Below the pieces are notes generated by a model. The model was not told where the DNA came from and ran no database searches. It saw only the letters and a program-made list of their open reading frames with translations. Of a stretch of DNA of 64,000 nt, positions 12,514 to 23,130 are shown piece by piece. Made by a program: the position numbers and the translations under genes. Within the stretch, counting starts at the first letter, position 1. Each line of letters opens with the position of its first letter. Source of the DNA: Gnetum montanum (lineage: Eukaryota > Streptophyta > Gnetopsida > Gnetales > Gnetaceae); the NCBI GenBank assembly GCA_015680685.1, contig MNCI01005835.1:773939-837938 (forward strand), written 5' to 3'.

Positions 12514-13109
12514 TGATGAGTGGTGAGATACCCCTACATTCAACCATACGAATATGAGCGTAAAACATGCGATCCGGTCGAACTCTGCAGACTAAGTGCC
12601 TACATGCCCATGGAACACTTAGGGTTAATCATTCGTTGTCTTCCCAAACCTACTTGTAGTTGTCACAGTGTATGGTTAAGTAAGTCTAAGGTATATGATT
12701 TTTATAGCTTTTTATGTTTTTGTCTCCTATGCTAACAAGGTGAAGGGTTGAGAAACTAATTACTAACTCTAACTAATGAACTAAGTCTAAATTACCTAGT
12801 GTCAGCATCCGTTCCCACTTACCGTACACACCCTGAACCGATGCAACNAACTTGTGTTTAGGTACAATGTTTGCTCAAATAAAGATCCGTTCACTTTAGG
12901 ACTCCTACTGTGGGCACATGGAAAATATTCTATCTCTGGAGTGATCAATCTGCTAGAGTTTCCCTACTGTCTAGCCTAGGATGATGAAACAAGGGAGAGC
13001 CGCCTCTTATTTATAGATATGATGGCGCATAGTGATATCACGTACGCGATATCACGAGGGATGCGATATCTACGCAATACTAAGGCCCATGCAATATTGC
13101 GTCCCATCA
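12514..13109 (-). repeat. 3' LTR of element T, with an internal loss at an N
   Basis: 596 bp from TGATGAGTGG to GTCCCATCA. It matches 18240-19021 except that about 223 bases (counterpart of about 18574-18796) are missing exactly at the single N at 12848. The PPT (minus strand ...GTCATGGGGGTG) abuts at 13110. Confidence 0.88.
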
Positions 13110-14990
13110 CACCCCCATGACTAAATGAAAACTTGTCCTCGAGTTCCTTACAATAATATCGGGAAGGTATGGGATTATTAACTTAAAATGAAACTAATGG
13201 GATGACATGTGAACGGATTATCATTACAAGACACAACAAAACTGGTGTTTATGACAACAAGGGTGAACACCTTATTACATTGACATCAGGCCTCATTTGG
13301 CAGCTTGAGAAAGAGAGAGAGAAAGAAGTGTTGCTGCTGCCAACGCCAAGATTGCACCTTTCGTTGTCCATCAGTAAGCGCACTATCGATCTTGCTCCTT
13401 GCATAGCTACTTCTAACACTGCTCTATTCCAAGTGTTCCTTCTAGATCCCCTCCGTTGTTGCATGATTGCCATCTGCACACACAACACAATCTTTTTTTA
13501 GCAAGGGTAAATAAATTTCAATGTAGTTGATACCTTGCTTCGGTGAAAAGGTCCATTGGCTGGGTTGTGGTATAGCTAATTACGGTCTAGAGATATATTA
13601 ATGATGACTACCAAAGGTGTAGGGGTTAAGAAAAAAATTGAAAAAATCGGGGCTAGGAAAAAATTGAAAAAATCGGGCCACATACCCCCATTACTAATCA
13701 CGAACCTCTGGTAGCGTTAGAGTGGAGAAAGAAAAGGAATAAGAACGACAGATAAAAAGGGACAACTATGACATCGATGAAATGGATGTCAAGATGGAAA
13801 TGAACAAAATAAAATTAATTACAAAATGTTAAGGGAAAGAATTTAACTAGTGCACCAAATAGGAATGTCAGTGGATCCTCCCCAAAGTAGGCTCATGCCC
13901 TTAATGCCCTGACAAACCCACATTCAAAGAGTCTGTAGGCTCTAGGAATTTCCTTTGGAACAAGAGTTAAAGACTTAACCATAAGAGTTTACCAAAAAGA
14001 ACACGATGTATCCACCAAAATATACACTAGTGATACAACCGACAATGAGGTGAATAATGGAGAGTAGGGTGGAGAGAAGAGAATGGAATAGAATCCCAAG
14101 AACAAGGTGGTGTACAGCCCCTTGTGTGTTTCATGATTAATGTGACTTAGCAAATCTCATTCCAACTCCAGCCTCAAACCAACCATATCCAGTGACTTCG
14201 CATCAATGGTCACCACCATTCCGTTGGTCACCACCACCATTCTAATGAAACAAATGAGGAGAGAATGGGAAGCGAGAAGGGCCTTAGTTAGAGAGAACGT
14301 TTTTAGTTCCATAACCAGTGCTTGTAGCCTAAGGAATTATTTTGTTTCAGGGGTGTGCTTTTAATTCTCACTTTTCTTTTCTTTTCTCTTTTCTTTTTTG
14401 TTTTTTGTTTTTGTTTTTGTGTTTTGTGGTTTTATGCGTGAGAACCACACCATGCAAAGACTTCTTATTTTTATTTGCTCAGCTTCCAATAATTGGGTAA
14501 CGTCAAAACCGTAAGAAAACTCAAGAAGAAAACATCCAAGCACCCAAGAGAATGGCCAACCCAAATGCATCAAGTTCCCTTGAACTCACACCCTTTGCAA
14601 TCCTTGAGTCCTTCCTTAGTTTGAGAAATGCCCAGTCACTGATTCGTTAAAGTTCTTATTAGAAAGGGACTGTACATTTCCAAGCCAAGAGAGATCATAG
14701 AAATTGGTGGATGGGTGGATGAAGTGAACTCATTGCCTGCCATATCAAAAGAACATACCTTAGTATCAACATCATAACTTTAAGGTAAAAACCAAACATT
14801 GGCAATCAATAAGAAAATAGTTCAGACCATCAAGAAGAACACTTATTGGGTGACAAACTTACAGGGTGGATCACACACACACACACAAAATGAAAAAGTA
14901 TAACGATGTTGAAAAACAAAAACAAGAAAAGTTAAAGAAATTTGTAAAACAAAAATGTGTAAAACTAAAACTAAAAAGAACTGAGGGCCT
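13110..14990 (-). other. Long non-coding 3' region of element T
   Basis: About 1.9 kb between the coding remnant and the PPT. It is shared with L (1-1781, inverted) and E2 (23131-24900). It includes a CT/GA-rich stretch (near 13310), a T-rich stretch with TTTTGTTTTTG runs (14380-14430) and an (AC)n tract (14873-14886). No sense ORF is supportable. A segment that reads better on the antisense strand is treated in the findings. Confidence 0.7.
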
Positions 14991-14997
14991 CCAATGG

Positions 14998-15246
14998 TTA
15001 GCTTAGGTGGCCATCTCCCCCATGACTGAATTGCAAGGGAGAGATCTGAAATAATGAGTGACTATTTGAATTTCGTAAAAGTGTCCAACTTCTTTCCACT
15101 GATGTTTTTAGATTAAGGGGTGGAAGTTGTTGACACTCATACTCTAATGTATCTATGCCTCCATTGTTAACATGATTTGTTTCCTCAGTTTGTTTCATGC
15201 ATATTGGTTTGCTCTTTCTAGTAGCTGTCAACCACGGGGCGTCCAC
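14998..15246 (-). pseudogene. Deletion-junction ORF fragment of element T
   Basis: 82 codons on the minus strand. The first part corresponds to the linker after protease in E2 (27985-28248: TCAYID...QLPSLNLEN). The last part (FQISPLQFS) corresponds to the end of the E2 integrase ORF near 25080-25140. The junction therefore marks removal of everything from RT to integrase, about 2.9 kb when measured on E2. Confidence 0.7.
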
Positions 15247-15300
15247 TACTTGTGTGGTTGCTACATACAGGCACCTTTGAATTTGTGTTTCTTGGACACA

Positions 15301-18099
15301 CTAATTACATGGGAGAGATGCTAAACATTCTTCCATGTCATCACCCTCTAAGTCACTGTATGTGATGCATGGAACTTTATTCTTCTCGATCCTTCCATAA
15401 ATGTTTATCTTAGATATCTGCAAGGAAAGATCGCAGATCCCTAGGTACGCATCTACTGTACTTAGCCATGGCCTTCCCATTATAATTGGGAAGCCCCCAT
15501 TGTTGCTGTTGACTTTAATCACCAGGAAATCAACTAGGTAGGACCAACCACACACCGTGGTAACAATGTCCTCCACCGATCCCAAGGGAATGGTGATGGA
15601 CTGGTCTACCAGCTCTAGTTGAATATTGCTCTTCTTAAGTTGGGGTAGGTTCTAGGCTTGATACATTTCTCGTGGAATTAAGTTCACCTTGGAACCTGAG
15701 TCAAAAAGAGCCTTATGTGGTTTGTTCCTGTCGATTTGTAAATAGATTAAGGGACTCCCAGGGTCAGATAGTTTCCTAGGAAGGTGGCCTACCTTGATCC
15801 AGTCGGTTACGGTATGCGTTAACATAACCGTATGCATACATCTTTGTTGTTGGACTGAAGGGTGCTCCAAAGTGTTAGATGGTGGAGGAGTGTACCTAGA
15901 CTCAACTACTTGTTGTTGTAAGAGCTTGTCTAGGCTTCTGGTTCTAAAGAAATGTCTTCTCTTTTTACAGTTGTCAAAACTAGCAGCGGGTTGAATGTTT
16001 ACAACTCTCGTAGCATTACGTTGCTGCGGTTGAGTAGGGAGTTCCCCTTGCATTGTTGGAGTAGGTTGTATGGGAACTATAGGTGGAAGAGGTGTGGATG
16101 GAGTTGGAGGATGGTAAATATGTGGGGTACCTCTCGGAGGAGAAGGAGTCCTCCTAAAGTACTCTTGAACTTGGTAGTGACGTTGGGGAGTTGTGTGACT
16201 CATAGAGTCACTTGGAGAAATCGGCTGCTGCACATAATATCCATAACGATCAGGTTTCCGGTAAGGGTACTGTTGTGTCGATGGTGGCATCCCCCATGAC
16301 TGTTGGTATTGCCACTGCTGATGCTGTCCGATGGGTTGTGGTGGAGTTCCACTTGGATAGTACGTTAACGGTTGGTGGAACTGCCTTGGGTTACCTTGGG
16401 GATAAGGTAACCTTCGGGGTGTTTGCCGTCGGTTGAGTCTTAGTTTAAGTGCATACACCACAGACTCCTGTAGATGTGAGACGATTGAACAACATCCCTT
16501 GGGATGATCATAATGGCAGATCTCACATCCACCGTCATCGTTTGTGTCTGAATCCACAACTTCATCGGAGATAGTAATTTTCCCCTTACCCTTGTTATGT
16601 GCAAGGCCTAAATTTCTTCTCTTTGTCTTATCTTTATGACTACTTTGTTCCTCCTTAGACTCCTCTACAATTTTCAAGACAGTTTCAAGTCTGGAGTCTA
16701 AGGAATTCTACAATTGATCCATCTTAGCCGATACTTCTGTTGTTAGTTTTTGAATCGGCAAGGTTTTTCTGTTCACCAACTCTTCGAGNTATGCGTAACC
16801 ATGGCCCGGGCAACGATGTAACAATGCATAGTAGTGGCCCATGGTAGCATCCAAGGGTTAATGAGTACCTTGCTTCCATCCTTGGATCTACTTACGCAAG
16901 TTAGATACTTTGGAGTATGTTTGATATTTATCGTTGAAGAGTTCTAACATCGTACTCCACCTCCTGATGGTTTTCAGCTCTAAGGACCAGTACCAACTCT
17001 CTACTTCCTTAATGAGTGTCCTGGGAAACAACTTGAGTTTTTGCCACTCGTTCTCTATGTTTTGCAAGGCACAAGCATCATGGAATGCCTATAAATGATG
17101 TTGCGGATCAGCATTGTATCCCCCTTCAAAGCGTGGGATATTGTTCATGTCTAAACACTTGATCCGACTATCTTTTAAATGCCTTGTTGGGATTCTTACT
17201 GCCTCCGCTATGTCTAGCATACTTCAGGTGGCAAGTAGGGGCTCATCATGATCATCTCTTTCATGACACCTGTGATGTCTTCATTGCTCCCTACTTTCCC
17301 TTCGTTCATGCCCTTGTCCTCTCTCTCAACTTTCTCGCTGAGGTCTCTCATTTTTTCTACCTCTATCCTTACCGTTATGCTCTCTATGACTACGCCCAGA
17401 GGTGGAAGAAGAGGGTGAGTGATGTGAAGAAAGGGAAGAAGAAGGAGAACCATCACCATGACGATGCTTCTTACCTTCTCTTTGGCTGCTTCGGCCCCGA
17501 TTGTGATGATGATCAAAGTGCTCGTCCTTGTTACGTGTTGTTGTTCCCTCAGTGAACAGCAGTTGTTCAAGAGGATCAAAACCAGGATTGTGTATTGTAG
17601 AGCATAGGTTTTGATACCCCACCTCCTCACTTTCGTTAGGAGGGAAAACATCTTTCGATAAAGAACCCATTATAATGAGTTCATCATCTCCTATTTCGCT
17701 AAGGACGTGCAGGCCTTTTCCCTTCAACAAGGTATGTTGGCTCTTCTGCCTTGAGTCCTTTAAACATTGTGTGGCTGTGGGATTGTAATCCCTCATGTAA
17801 AAATCTCCTATAATGTACTCAGCATAGAGTTGAGTCATGTCGATCTGTGCCAAAGCACGGAGAAGCATGTTGGGGACTGATCGATCTGGAGGTAACATGA
17901 TGTTACCTTGCAAATCTCTCCAGTGCATTTATTCATCTTGATGGAGGATAAAAGTAAAATTAGAAATATACTCATCGGGATGAGTATATTCCACCCTATA
18001 TTGTTGAGGAGTTGGCGGATTTAGGTTATGTGTTTTTGATTGCCGATTGTTCTTTGTATTATCCCTAGGTGGTGAGTTGCTTTTGTTAGAAGAAGACAT
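15301..18099 (-). pseudogene. gag-pro: gag-protease pseudogene of element T
   Basis: The ATG at 18099 (MSSSNKSNSPP) is homologous to the gag starts of E2 and E3. An early stop follows ILHQDE near 17929. Reading resumes as WRDLQGNIMLPPDRSVPNML, a block found in all three gags. The capsid-like part (about 17200-16700) retains 'IPTRHLKDSRIK', 'LQNIENEWQKLKLF' and 'WSTMLELFNDKYQTY'. At 16677-15652 a 341-aa frame stays open. It holds a compact zinc-finger-like motif CEICHYDHPKGCC near 16490-16530, a Pro/Gln/Tyr-rich region, and the protease active-site motif ALFDSGSKVNLI near 15680-15712. The protease continues to about 15301 with FPIIMGRPWLS. A single N at 16789 coincides with loss of roughly 240 bases relative to E2. 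Several stops make it inactive as it stands. Confidence 0.82.
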
Positions 18100-18218
18100 T
18101 GTTATTTATCAGTGTGCTAATTACCGTTATATAAATTTTTTTTAATTAACCCGAAGGTTTGTTTAGGCTCCCAACGATGTGAGTGATATCCTATGTTCTA
18201 TTCAGCACACAAACACTT

Positions 18219-18239
18219 AGTCCCTGGCAACGGCGCCAA
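18219..18239 (-). other. Primer binding site of element T, tRNA-Asp type
   Basis: One base after the 5' LTR the minus strand reads TGGCGCCGTTGCCAGGG. This is one base different from the tRNA-Asp-complementary PBS (TGGCGCCGTTGCCGGGG) known from Athila/Calypso-type elements. Confidence 0.85.
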
Positions 18240-19021
18240 TGATGAGTGGCGAAATACCCCTACACTCAACCATATGAATACGAGCGTAGCACGCGCGATC
18301 CAGTCGAACTTCGTAGACTAAGTGCCTACATGCCCATCAAACACTTAGGGTTAATCATTTGTTGTCTTCCTTAACTTACTTGTAGTTGTCACGGTGTATG
18401 GTTAAGTAAGTCTGAGGTATATGATTTTTATAGCTTTTTATGTTTTTGTCTCCTATGCTAACAAGGTGAAGGGTTGAGAAACTAATTACTAACTCTAACT
18501 AATGAACTAAGTCGAAATTACCTAATGTCAGCATCCGTTACCACTTATCATACACACCCTGAACCAATGCAACCATGGTTACCAAATGCTAGTCGTTGCT
18601 GGGATCACCACGCGTAATGCACGTGCTCGAAGTGGTCGTACTAAGGCACTTAACTAGGAGAGAAGGGTTGAGAGAGAAAGCAGTAAATAACAGATAATAA
18701 ATAACAAATAATAAATAATAGTAAATAAAATCCTAATTAGCCTATTCCATGCACTGCAAGGTTTATCCAAGAAGCTCATCTTTATTGTCGTACACAAACT
18801 TGTGTTTAGGTACAATGTTTGCTCGAATAAAGATCCATTCACTTTAGGACTCCTACTATGGGCACATGGAAAATATTCTATCTCTGGAGTGATCAATCTA
18901 CTAGAGCTTCCCTATGGTCTAGCCTAGGATGATGAAACAAGGGAGAGCACCTCTTATTTATAGATATGACAACGCACCGTGATATCGCGCACTGCGGCCC
19001 ATGCGATATCGCGTCCCATCA
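18240..19021 (-). repeat. 5' LTR of element T
   Basis: 782 bp. On the minus strand it starts TGATGGGACGCGATATCGC, with a reduced GATATC palindrome array (about 18975-19015). The TATA box is at 18955-18962 (tatttata on the plus strand). R/U5 holds the block shared with the other families, and the end is CGCCACTCATCA next to the PBS. Confidence 0.88.
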
Positions 19022-19609
19022 AAGTCTATTTTCTCTTAGACATAAAATTTTTTACTTGGTCTTATTTGTATTAGTTGTGGGATGTTCTGTCGAACTTTGC
19101 TTTTGATCAGAAAAAGATAGATCTTTTTGAAATAGAGATTTTTTCATCCTTAGCATACATTGATAATTAAGTTTGTGTCTTTTCCCTTTATTTCCTTGCT
19201 TGTGTTATTTCAACATGATATATATATAAATCTTCCCTCAAGTGCTTATGCCTTTCTTATTTATATATAAATCTTCCCTTGATTGCTTATGCCTTTCTTA
19301 TTTATACAGACTTCACTGAAGCAAGAAGTACTTGTATTTCTACTATGAAGGATTGCAAATGATTAGAAATATTCATTATAGCAATGAAAATCTCTTTGAA
19401 AATGCTTTATGTTACTTGAAGATTTATTTAAATAGAGATTGGGCTCAATGCATATCTTTTGTGACTATGGCATGGCTATTGAGTTATACTCTGGGATGTT
19501 GTGTTTTATCCTTTTTGCTGTTGTGCAAAAAGAGGGAGAGTATTGTTATATTTGTATGATTCACTAACCCATTTTCTTAAGTTTTGAACATCACCAAAAA
19601 GGGGAAGAT
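19022..19609 (+). other. Copia-remnant internal sequence and polypurine tract
   Basis: AT-rich sequence with a two-copy tandem duplication of 41-bp period (about 19223-19305, shared core 'taaatcttccct'). A 75-codon frame (19332-19559) is unrecognised. The last bases, aaaaaggggaagat (19596-19609), form a Sirevirus-style polypurine tract right before the TG of the LTR. Confidence 0.6.
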
Positions 19610-20797
19610 TGTCAACCTTTTGATGTGTCAAAACGTTAAGTAAAATGGAGTCAAAGGTTGCTTGTATTGTTGTGTGGTTGTTGTGTTTATTAGACCAAGA
19701 TGGTTTAGACAAAAGGAGAGCTTAAAGAAAAAGGTCATCCACAAGGTCTTAAGTGAACATGCGAGAATTCTAAAAACATGGACAAGGATCAAATAACTCA
19801 TAAGCAAAGTTGTCATCATTGAAGCCTAAAAAAGTACAAGGTTATGAACAAGGAATGAAGAATTCATCCTGCAAAGGAAGGTGAAGAAAGATGTCTCTAA
19901 GAAATAATAGACATCTTGACAAAATTGAAGGCGACATAGAAGAAGACATCTCTAAAAAATAACAAATGTCTTTCATCGGCAAAAATATCTTTTTCCAGAC
20001 AAAATCGTCTTCATAGAATGTAGGCCAATTTTAGAAAGATGCCTTTCACTGGACAAAGATGTCTTTCACCAGACAAAGACATCTTTCCAGAATGGAGACC
20101 AAATGTAGAAAGACATCTCAACCATGAAGAAAACATCTTCCATGACTGTTAGCTAGCCATTTCACGAGTTTCAAGATGGATTTAAAAACATGGTGACTAT
20201 AAGAAGACATCATTTTCATTGGAAAGTGTGCAACCTTTTGTATAATCATTATGTAATCATTTGATAATCATTGTTGCTTCTCATTGTACTATCTTTTGTT
20301 GGTTGTAAAGTGTGTTGTACCTCAAAGTACAAGGATCAACAGACTAAGCTACATTCTTTCCTTGTAATTGTTATTCTCCCTTGTTGCCTTGCAAGGTTGA
20401 TATGATTCCTATGGGAAGGCATCTTGCTTGAGCTTGTTAGGATCTTGTGGGATTGAGTGTTGGTGTAGCACCACAACACTCTGAAGCGAAGCTCAAGATT
20501 GTAAAGGTTGTGGGATCCTAGAAACCATATACTAAGCTTCTCGAAACCTTGTAAGGTTGAGTGGATTTGTAGCATCAAATCACTTTGAAGTGGAGCTTAG
20601 TGCTTGTAAAGGGTGTGGTACCCTTCAAACGACTTTTGAGAGCAACAAAGTCTAGAGGTGTGCTTGTGAACTATTCTTTGGGTGTGGACTACCCAAGTTG
20701 GGGAGCCATGTTAAATTTGGTGTGTGTGCTTTATTCAAAGAATTTTAATTTGGGGAACTTATTCATCCCTCCCCCCTTCTAAGTTCAACGATCTACA
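19610..20797 (+). repeat. Sirevirus-like Copia 3' LTR
   Basis: Begins TGTCAACC directly after a PPT of the type AAAGGGGAAGAT and ends near 'cctccccccttctaagttca'...CTACA; the exact end is uncertain. Positions 19870-20150 hold many copies of AGACATCTTTC/GAAAGATGTCT-type palindromic motifs, some preceded by CACTGGACA or CACCAGACA. These look like deaminated forms of the CACCGGACA palindromes described for Sirevirus LTRs. No matching 5' LTR was found here. Confidence 0.65.
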
Positions 20798-20904
20798 ATG
20801 ATCTTTTTAGAATTTTATCATTTGAATTATTAGAGAGGAGGAGGTGAAGGAGGTGTTGGAACCTTGAAATACTTGTAATATAGGTAGAGCCCAAGATGTA
20901 TAGT
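20798..20904. other. Short spacer, nothing recognised
   Basis: Non-coding sequence with a GGAGGAGGTGAAGGAGGTG stretch, leading into the SINE cluster. Confidence 0.4.
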
Positions 20905-21050
20905 CTAGTAAGGTGTTAGCCTAGTGGTACAAGTCTTGGCCTAGTAACCTCATGTCACAGGCTCGATTTAACTAGGTAGCATTGAGTTATAAACTTCTAT
21001 AAATATTGGAGTGTAACTATGTTTCAATTATTTCAAGTTCCAACACCCCT
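20905..21050 (+). repeat. tRNA-derived SINE, copy 1
   Basis: An A-box-like sequence (TAGCCTAGTGGT, 20917-20928) and a B-box-like sequence (AGGCTCGATTT, 20959-20969) are spaced as in a Pol III promoter. A tail region, 'gcattgagttataaacttct', follows and recurs in the other copies. Boundaries are approximate. Confidence 0.65.
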
Positions 21051-21160
21051 AAGATATATAGTCTAATTAGAACTTTATAACTAAGCATTGCCTACCGAAA
21101 TTAAACTCATGACTTGAAGCTTTCAAATTAAGAGTCTAACTACTAGGCAACACGTCATTT
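21051..21160 (-). repeat. tRNA-derived SINE, inverted copy 2
   Basis: On the minus strand an A box (TTGCCTAGTAGTTAGA, 21149-21134) and a B-box-like sequence (GTCATGAGTTTAATTT, 21113-21098) are followed by 'gcttagttataaagttct', resembling the tail of copy 1. It lies tail to tail with copy 1. Confidence 0.55.
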
Positions 21161-21963
21161 CAATTAGCTGCATCCAAACTCAATCCTTAGTCTTACAACT
21201 TGAGAAATATTTCATTATTTGTTTACATAAATAGTGCATAGCTAAAGTATCCAAAATTTTTACATATTTTTTATTTTATAGAAATGGAAATTTTTATTAT
21301 GTCCAAGAAATCACAAAGGATTTGTTGGATGGTTATAGAGACTTGATACATTTTCAAAGAAAGTTGAAAATGGCATTAATGTAATGCCCTAAAGAGGTAG
21401 GGTCAACTTGAAAGAAATTAATTAATGTATTATAGTTAATATTATAATTCATTTGAATTTGAGGCAAACATGGGTAAAATAAAAAGATATATATATATAT
21501 ATATTCAATGCTTTATTTACACAATTTGCAAATACACTTTTCTCTTGGTAAATTGATTCAACAACTTATCTTAACAAGGAAATGATAAACATAAATAGCT
21601 AAGAATATATACTTTTGAGTCCTGAATAACAAACCTCCTCTAATAAAATGCAAATAGAAATGCTTCTTTACATGTTCAACCAAAGTTTAATTAAGACTTT
21701 TTCCTTTATAGTCTCTTGGAAGAGCTTTTTGTTTAAAAGGATATCCTCCATTACAATATTCTATAAATTAAGCCATAATTTTCAAGTCCTAGCGGTCTAT
21801 CCTCTATGGAATTGAGCCACATTACATTTGCATTAAATGACCCAATGGTTTTCAGGATATCTTTTTAGGTTTTCATCATTGCGCTTGATCTTGAAAAACA
21901 TCCCTTCTAGGATAAAAAAAGGATCAAACCTTGCCCTCTTTTAAAAGCATCCTCTTGTTTTTC
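21161..21963. other. AT-rich spacer
   Basis: No gene or long ORF. It includes a (TA)n run near 21487-21502. Confidence 0.5.
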
Positions 21964-22063
21964 ACTTTAACTAAAGACTTTCTACGAAGACCCTAGGTCA
22001 TAGGTTCAATTATACAATGCAACATTGAGTTATAAACTTCTGTAAATCTTAGGGTGTACTTAT
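21964..22063 (+). repeat. 5'-truncated SINE copy 3, left half (interrupted by E2)
   Basis: A 25-bp stretch at 21964-21988 (starting actttaacta) reappears with three mismatches at 32554-32578, after the other half of the SINE, and is probably the SINE's target duplication. Between them lie a B box (ATAGGTTCAATTA) and the tail 'acattgagttataaacttct'. The A box is missing. E2 interrupts the tail at 22063/32521. Confidence 0.6.
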
Positions 22064-23130
22064 TGATGAGTGGTGAGGTACCCCTACACTCAACCATATG
22101 AATACAAGTGTTTCACGCATGATTTAGTTGAATTCCAAGGACTAAGTGCCTATGCGCCTTTGTGGAACAAGGATGGGTTGGTTGATCGTTGTCATCTCAA
22201 GCTTACCTGTATGTCACAATTGTATGGTTAAGTAAGCTTGAGGCATATGATTTTTATAGCTTTTATGTTTTTATGTCCTACTGCTAATAAGGAAGGAGAG
22301 ATAACTAAGTGACTAATTTAACTTAACTACTAATTAACTAGGCTTTAACTAATTCTAACACTAGCATTCGTTCTCACTTTTCATACACATCCTGAACTAG
22401 TGCAACACTACTGGGATTACCAAACGCTAATCGTTACTGGGTTACCAAGTGTTACATGCATGCTCAAAGTGATCGTACTGAGTGTAATTTAATGATTTGC
22501 TGAATTGATCAAAATGAATTACTATGCTAATAACAAAAATGTAAAGTGCATAAAATAAAATAAATGCATAAGAAAGTAAAATAAAAAAATGTGTAAGAAA
22601 AATAATCTCAAGTGGTGCAAGGATGAATCAAAGAGCTCGTCTTTATTACCATACACAAGGTGTGCTCAGGTACACAATGCTGGAATAAAAATCCATCCAC
22701 ACTTTGACCTCCTGCTACAGGCACTTGGAAAATACTCTAACTTTTAGACTATAAGAGTTTCGCTACTTCACTGCTACTAGACTTCTTTCTAATTGTGCAC
22801 CTGGGCACTGTATTTATAAACTTGGGAGCAACTACTCTAATAATTAGAGTAACCACTCGAATAATTAGAATAACTGCTCCAATAATAACCACTCTAATAA
22901 TTAAAGTAACTGCTCCAATAATAACCGCTCCAATAATAACCACTCTAATTATTAGAGTAACTGCTCCAATAATAACTGCTCCAATAATAACCACTCTAAT
23001 TATTAGAGTAACTGCTCCAATAATCACTACTCTAATAATTAGAGCAATCACTCCAATAATAGCCACTCTAATTATTAGACTAACTGCTCCAATAATAACT
23101 GCTCTAATAATTAGAGTAACCACTTCATCA
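22064..23130 (-). repeat. 3' LTR of E2
   Basis: 1067 bp. TATA is at 22811-22818 (tatttata on the plus strand), with the U3 array at 22831-23130. The PPT (minus strand TCATGGGAGTA) abuts at 23131. Differences from the other LTR are mostly C/T and G/A changes by eye. Confidence 0.9.
22831..23130 (-). promoter_or_regulatory. U3 minisatellite of CTCTAAT-ATTAGAG palindromes (3' LTR copy)
   Basis: Tandem units pair a near-palindrome, ctctaattattagag, with 'taactgctccaataataacc'. The basic step is 36 bp, with extra 15-bp sub-units. The array lies directly upstream of the TATA box on the minus strand. Because 36 is a multiple of three, both strands show spurious repetitive ORFs. Confidence 0.65.

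Larger units (their letters stand above)
12514..19021 (-). mobile_element. Complete non-autonomous gag-only gypsy element T (TR-GAG type)
   Basis: 6508 bp bounded by LTRs that start TGATG and end CATCA on both strands. It is flanked by a perfect 5-bp duplication, AAGTC at 12509-12513 and 19022-19026. On the minus strand the order is 5' LTR, PBS, gag, protease, a short junction segment, a long non-coding region, PPT, 3' LTR. RT, RNase H and integrase are absent: the reading passes from the post-protease linker (PPLNLKTSVERSW) straight into the segment that follows integrase in E2 (FQISPLQFS). This fits the terminal-repeat retrotransposons with a GAG domain known from plants. E2 is the related pol-bearing element in this window. 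Confidence 0.9.

Noticed and set aside
15794-16436. Plus-strand ORFs of 66-115 aa
   Set aside because: Opposite-strand shadows of the gag-protease frame at 15652-16677.
17184-17651. Plus-strand 123-aa and minus-strand 145-aa ORFs
   Set aside because: Shadow frames of the gag pseudogene of element T.
20905-21050. Functional tRNA gene
   Set aside because: A and B boxes are present but no acceptor stem or cloverleaf can be made; the tail repeats mark it as a SINE.
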